Assembly: GCA_021851715.1 (NCBI GenBank)
Contig: JAJZCR010000026.1
Coordinates: forward strand, 1-43,213
Source of the DNA: Planctomycetota bacterium
Lineage (GTDB): Bacteria > Planctomycetota > Phycisphaerae > WQYP01
Reading direction: 5' to 3'
Length of the DNA stretch: 43,213 bases
Both the position numbers and the translations under genes were made by a program. A model generated the notes under the pieces. That model searched no databases and was not told the DNA's origin. It was given only the letters and a program-made list of their open reading frames with translations. This document shows positions 40,981 through 43,213 of the stretch, in pieces (the stretch's first letter is position 1; each line of letters opens with the position of its first letter).

Positions 40981-42645
40981 TCAACGGTTTTTGCGTCTTT
41001 CAGGCAGCTTCTTTCTAGTGGCTACTGGGACGCCACGATGCGGCAGCGTTTTAGGCAAGACGACTTGGGCCTTTTCCAGAAACCTCTTCACCGAGGCCCG
41101 CGGCTGGGGGATGCAATTGCACAGTGGCTTGCCGTGGATCCGTAGTTCTGTAGCACAGAGCGTTTTAAGTTCATCAAGACCCTCCTGCACTGTGGCGTCG
41201 AGGTCACGCCATCGCAGAGCTAATTCCTTTACGATTGTGTAGGATAGCATCATGACCAGAGCATGGCCCCGCGTGCGGCTGGCCAGACGCACATGCACCG
41301 GACGCATCTCCAACTCCATGGTCTTGCTGGTACGGAACGCCCACTCTACCATGGCCAGGTCCTTGTAACGGGCGTGGACATCCTGGGCGTTGAGTTGTGG
41401 TTGGGTCAGGTCGGTCTTGAGCACATAGCAGCCGTCGAGCTTTTGCTGCTCGGCCCGAGCGGATTCATCGATGACCAGAGCGAGGACTCGTTCCTGCGCT
41501 GTGACCTGGACCCATGCGTCCAGTCGCAGTTTTCGGCATTGCGTCACGATCTTGTCCAGGGCCATCTGAACACGGGCCTTGGAATGTTCCTGAAGGTACT
41601 TGTTCTGACGATCTATCTGGCGCTGCAGGGCGTGAAGCTTGTTCTGGCGTGACTCGCCCATCTCGGCAGCACGGATCGGATTGCGCCGCATGACGTACCG
41701 CGGGCCGTCGTCGGGGACCACTTCTGCCAGTTCTTGATCAAACAGTGACATGTTCAACACGCCACGGGCCAGCAGTGATTCGATTGGCGGCTTGGTGATG
41801 GCGGTAATGTAGTGGAAGCCTTGTGTGGTCCAATCCTCGATCTGCCGACCTCGGATCATTCCGCGGTCGCCCACGAATGTCACCTCGCCACCGCCGAAGC
41901 GTTGGGCGACCTTGCGAATCTGACTGGCCATTGTTGCGGTGTCCTGGGTATTGCCGGCGAATACCTCGATGGACAACGGTTGGCCCTGGGCGTTACACAG
42001 CAGGCCGATGACAATTTGCCGTTGGCCCTTTTTGCCGTCGCGGTTATAGCCGAAGGCGGCCAGTTCATGATGGACCCCTTCGAGATAGCTGCTGGTAACA
42101 TCATAAAGAAAAAGCTCCGTTGAGCCGGACGGTCCCGAGGGCGTAAAGAGCCGATCCTCGATGGGTCGCTGGTGCTCGTTGAGCCAATCCAGATTGGCGT
42201 ACAGGTCATCCTCGTTAAAGCTCTCCAAGCCCAGAATGTCACAGGCGGCGTGGCTGGAAGCCAGACGTACCGCCGAGAGCCGCGAGCCTTGGTCGATCAC
42301 ACGGGCGATGATCTGCCAGAGTGCCAATTTGCCTTGGCGGGTAGAACTCAAAGCCGCCTGAATTCCCAATTGCCCAGCCAGATCGTAGACCACCCAGACA
42401 GCCCCGCAAGACAAGCCCTGATGCAAGGTGGCCTCCCGGCGTAGCGATGCCAAGGCGGTCAAATCACCTTTGTGTCGCAGGGCCAGCTTGAGGGCTTGGA
42501 TTTCCTCTGGGGTGCAACTGGAAACATTGGCGATGGTTCGGTGTTTGACCTTGCCGTCCTGGCGATAGGAATCGCGTAGGAGGCGTCGAACATAGGGACC
42601 GGAATGGCTTTCGTCCACGTGTATAGTGGCCACAGTATAACACAA
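40981..42645 (-). CDS. IS1634-type (IS4 superfamily) transposase
   Basis: 554 aa DDE transposase. Catalytic residues appear in LFLYDVTSSYLEG (first Asp), VTFVGDRGMIRG (second Asp) and MVEWAFRTSKT (Glu, with the E-x6-K spacing of the IS4 superfamily). HELAAFGYNRDGKKGQRQIV and PLSIEVFAGNTQDTATM are typical of IS1634. The frame is intact, so the element may be active. TTG at 42645 opens the frame, but GTG at 42633 (ATIHVDESHSG) is a likelier start. I could not define the terminal inverted repeats. The right end should lie between about 42645 and 42692, where an IS256-type coding remnant begins. Confidence 0.88.
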   Translation of the reverse strand: MCYTVATIHVDESHSGPYVRRLLRDSYRQDGKVKHRTIANVSSCTPEEIQALKLALRHKGDLTALASLRREATLHQGLSCGAVWVVYDLAGQLGIQAALSSTRQGKLALWQIIARVIDQGSRLSAVRLASSHAACDILGLESFNEDDLYANLDWLNEHQRPIEDRLFTPSGPSGSTELFLYDVTSSYLEGVHHELAAFGYNRDGKKGQRQIVIGLLCNAQGQPLSIEVFAGNTQDTATMASQIRKVAQRFGGGEVTFVGDRGMIRGRQIEDWTTQGFHYITAITKPPIESLLARGVLNMSLFDQELAEVVPDDGPRYVMRRNPIRAAEMGESRQNKLHALQRQIDRQNKYLQEHSKARVQMALDKIVTQCRKLRLDAWVQVTAQERVLALVIDESARAEQQKLDGCYVLKTDLTQPQLNAQDVHARYKDLAMVEWAFRTSKTMELEMRPVHVRLASRTRGHALVMMLSYTIVKELALRWRDLDATVQEGLDELKTLCATELRIHGKPLCNCIPQPRASVKRFLEKAQVVLPKTLPHRGVPVATRKKLPERRKNR

Positions 42646-42691
42646 ATAAATCTAAAAGCAAGTACAATATTAAACATAACAGAGAATATTA

Positions 42692-42889
42692 GTGGCTACA
42701 CTTAATTGCGTAAAACGAGTGCAAGTCATTGTAAATAAAAGAGATACGTCAAAAGTGGCTTGGAACATCCGATACAAGCTCGGCCAGAGCGCCCAACGCG
42801 GCTTCCTGCGACTGAATGGCTCGGAGCTAATTCAAGAGGTAATGGCCGACACGATAGATGTAGATGGAGTTAAAAAGTCCGCCGCCTGA
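42692..42889 (+). pseudogene. 3' remnant of an IS256-family transposase
   Basis: A 65-codon frame without a ribosome-binding site, reading WNIRYKLGQSAQRGFLRLNG, then ELIQEVM and ending VDGVKKSAA. This resembles the C-terminus of IS256/Mutator-type transposases (a basic/aromatic helix, A-Q-x2-F-x-R-L-x-G, then D-G near the end). It is followed at once by an inverted repeat and then by the start of a second IS256-type transposase on the same strand. The 5' part is missing, cut where the IS1634-type element sits. The family call rests on a short match. Confidence 0.45.
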
Positions 42890-42895
42890 TTTATG

Positions 42896-42956
42896 CCCGT
42901 CCACAACATTTGACAGTAGCCCCAATGAGGGGTTACTGTCAAATGTTGTGGACGGG
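42896..42956. repeat. 28-bp inverted repeat, probable junction of two IS ends
   Basis: The left arm at 42896-42923 (starting CCCGTCCACAACATTTGACA) and the right arm at 42929-42956 (starting GGGGTTACTGTCAAATG) are complementary at 27 of 28 positions, with the last pair a G-T wobble, around a 5-base centre AATGA. The left arm follows the IS256-type 3' remnant and the right arm precedes a new IS256-type gene, so the arms look like the right end of one element and the left end of the next. Confidence 0.7.
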
Positions 42957-43020
42957 TTAAAAAGGGCGGCGTAACCTCAATGTGAATGTTTAATGTTTCT
43001 TTTTTTAGGAGTACGCCACC

Positions 43021-43213
43021 ATGGGTAACGGTATGACCGAAAATATGAAATTGCCAATTCCCTTCGCCTCCGATGCTTTGACCGAGGTTATAGCTCAAAG
43101 CGCCAAGGAGGTTCTGGCTGCCGCTGTCAAGGCGGAAGCCCAGCAATGGATTTCTGAACGTGCCCATCTTCTTGATGAGCATGGCCACCGTCTGGTGGTG
43201 GCCAACGGCTATC
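43021..43213 (+). CDS. IS256-family transposase, 5' part, cut by window end
   Basis: The first 64 codons of a gene that runs off the window. The sequence contains FASDALTEVIAQSAKEVLAA and a D-E-H-G-H-R-L-V-V-A-N-G-Y stretch, which matches the N-terminal region of IS256/Mutator-type transposases (E-H/Q-G-R-R-L-V-V-R-N-G). The ATG at 43021 has AGGAG nine bases upstream. It lies 64 bp from the right arm of the inverted repeat, a normal distance from an IS left end to its transposase start. The catalytic residues lie beyond the window. Confidence 0.65.
   Translation, partial: MGNGMTENMKLPIPFASDALTEVIAQSAKEVLAAAVKAEAQQWISERAHLLDEHGHRLVVANGY

Noticed and set aside
40900..42692. Terminal inverted repeats of the IS1634-type element
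   Set aside because: Only weak partial matches (such as GCTTT-containing stretches) were found at the two sides. No convincing pair or target duplication was found.

Overview
The window is GC-rich, gene-dense bacterial DNA that looks planctomycetal, perhaps Phycisphaerae-like. That is inferred from gene content: a PEP-CTERM-type exported protein, a TPR protein with two RNA polymerase alpha-CTD-like domains, a FloA flotillin, a UroD-like/PhyH/AraC locus, and a SUF operon ending in a fused SufA-like/SufT-like gene. No rRNA, tRNA or CRISPR array was seen. All calls come from reading the sequence and from knowledge of protein families. No database search was run.

Layout. 0.1-9.6 kb is a surface-glycan region: an FkbM-like methyltransferase, a sulfotransferase, four GT4-type glycosyltransferases and a secreted beta-helix protein with a C-terminal sorting signal. 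Two mosaic non-coding repeat arrays (8.0-8.3 and 9.8-10.1 kb) flank the fourth glycosyltransferase. 10.1-15.0 kb has a consensus promoter and structured leader, then an exported HEAT-repeat protein with an embedded receiver-like domain, the TPR/alpha-CTD protein and a SpoIID-like lipoprotein. 15.0-17.7 kb is an MFS transporter plus a Gfo/Idh/MocA oxidoreductase, probably co-transcribed. 18.0-20.1 kb encodes a PAS-LOV-GGDEF-EAL protein, probably a blue-light-responsive c-di-GMP enzyme. 20.3-21.5 kb is a RibBA-like protein that has lost metal ligands in both domains. 21.5-23.2 kb is floA and a Pro/Ala-rich companion.

23.4-29.5 kb is a complete leftward SUF iron-sulfur operon (sufB-C-D-S-U plus the fusion gene). 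Its promoter abuts a Fur-box-like palindrome. Ribonuclease D is divergent from it. 31.4-34.3 kb holds a UroD-like protein, a PhyH dioxygenase and a divergent AraC regulator. 34.3-35.4 kb holds a possible group II intron relic and a methyltransferase. 35.5-38.3 kb is a FecBCD/BtuFCD-like metal-chelate importer whose ATPase gene is frameshifted at an 11-G tract. purF (38.4-40.0 kb) keeps the cysteines of the [4Fe-4S] PurF class, so it is a plausible client of the SUF system.

The right end (40.2-43.2 kb) has accumulated mobile DNA: a short AraC-type regulator, an IS1634-type transposase, the 3' end of an apparent IS256-family transposase, a 28-bp inverted repeat that reads as the junction of two head-to-tail elements, and the start of another IS256-type transposase cut by the window edge.

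The most interesting items are the exported pseudo-receiver/HEAT protein and its structured leader, the TPR/alpha-CTD protein, the cysteine-less A-type carrier fused to SufT, the doubly degenerate RibBA, the Fur-like control of suf, three genes with -10 elements almost touching the start codon, and the repeat arrays around a glycosyltransferase gene.
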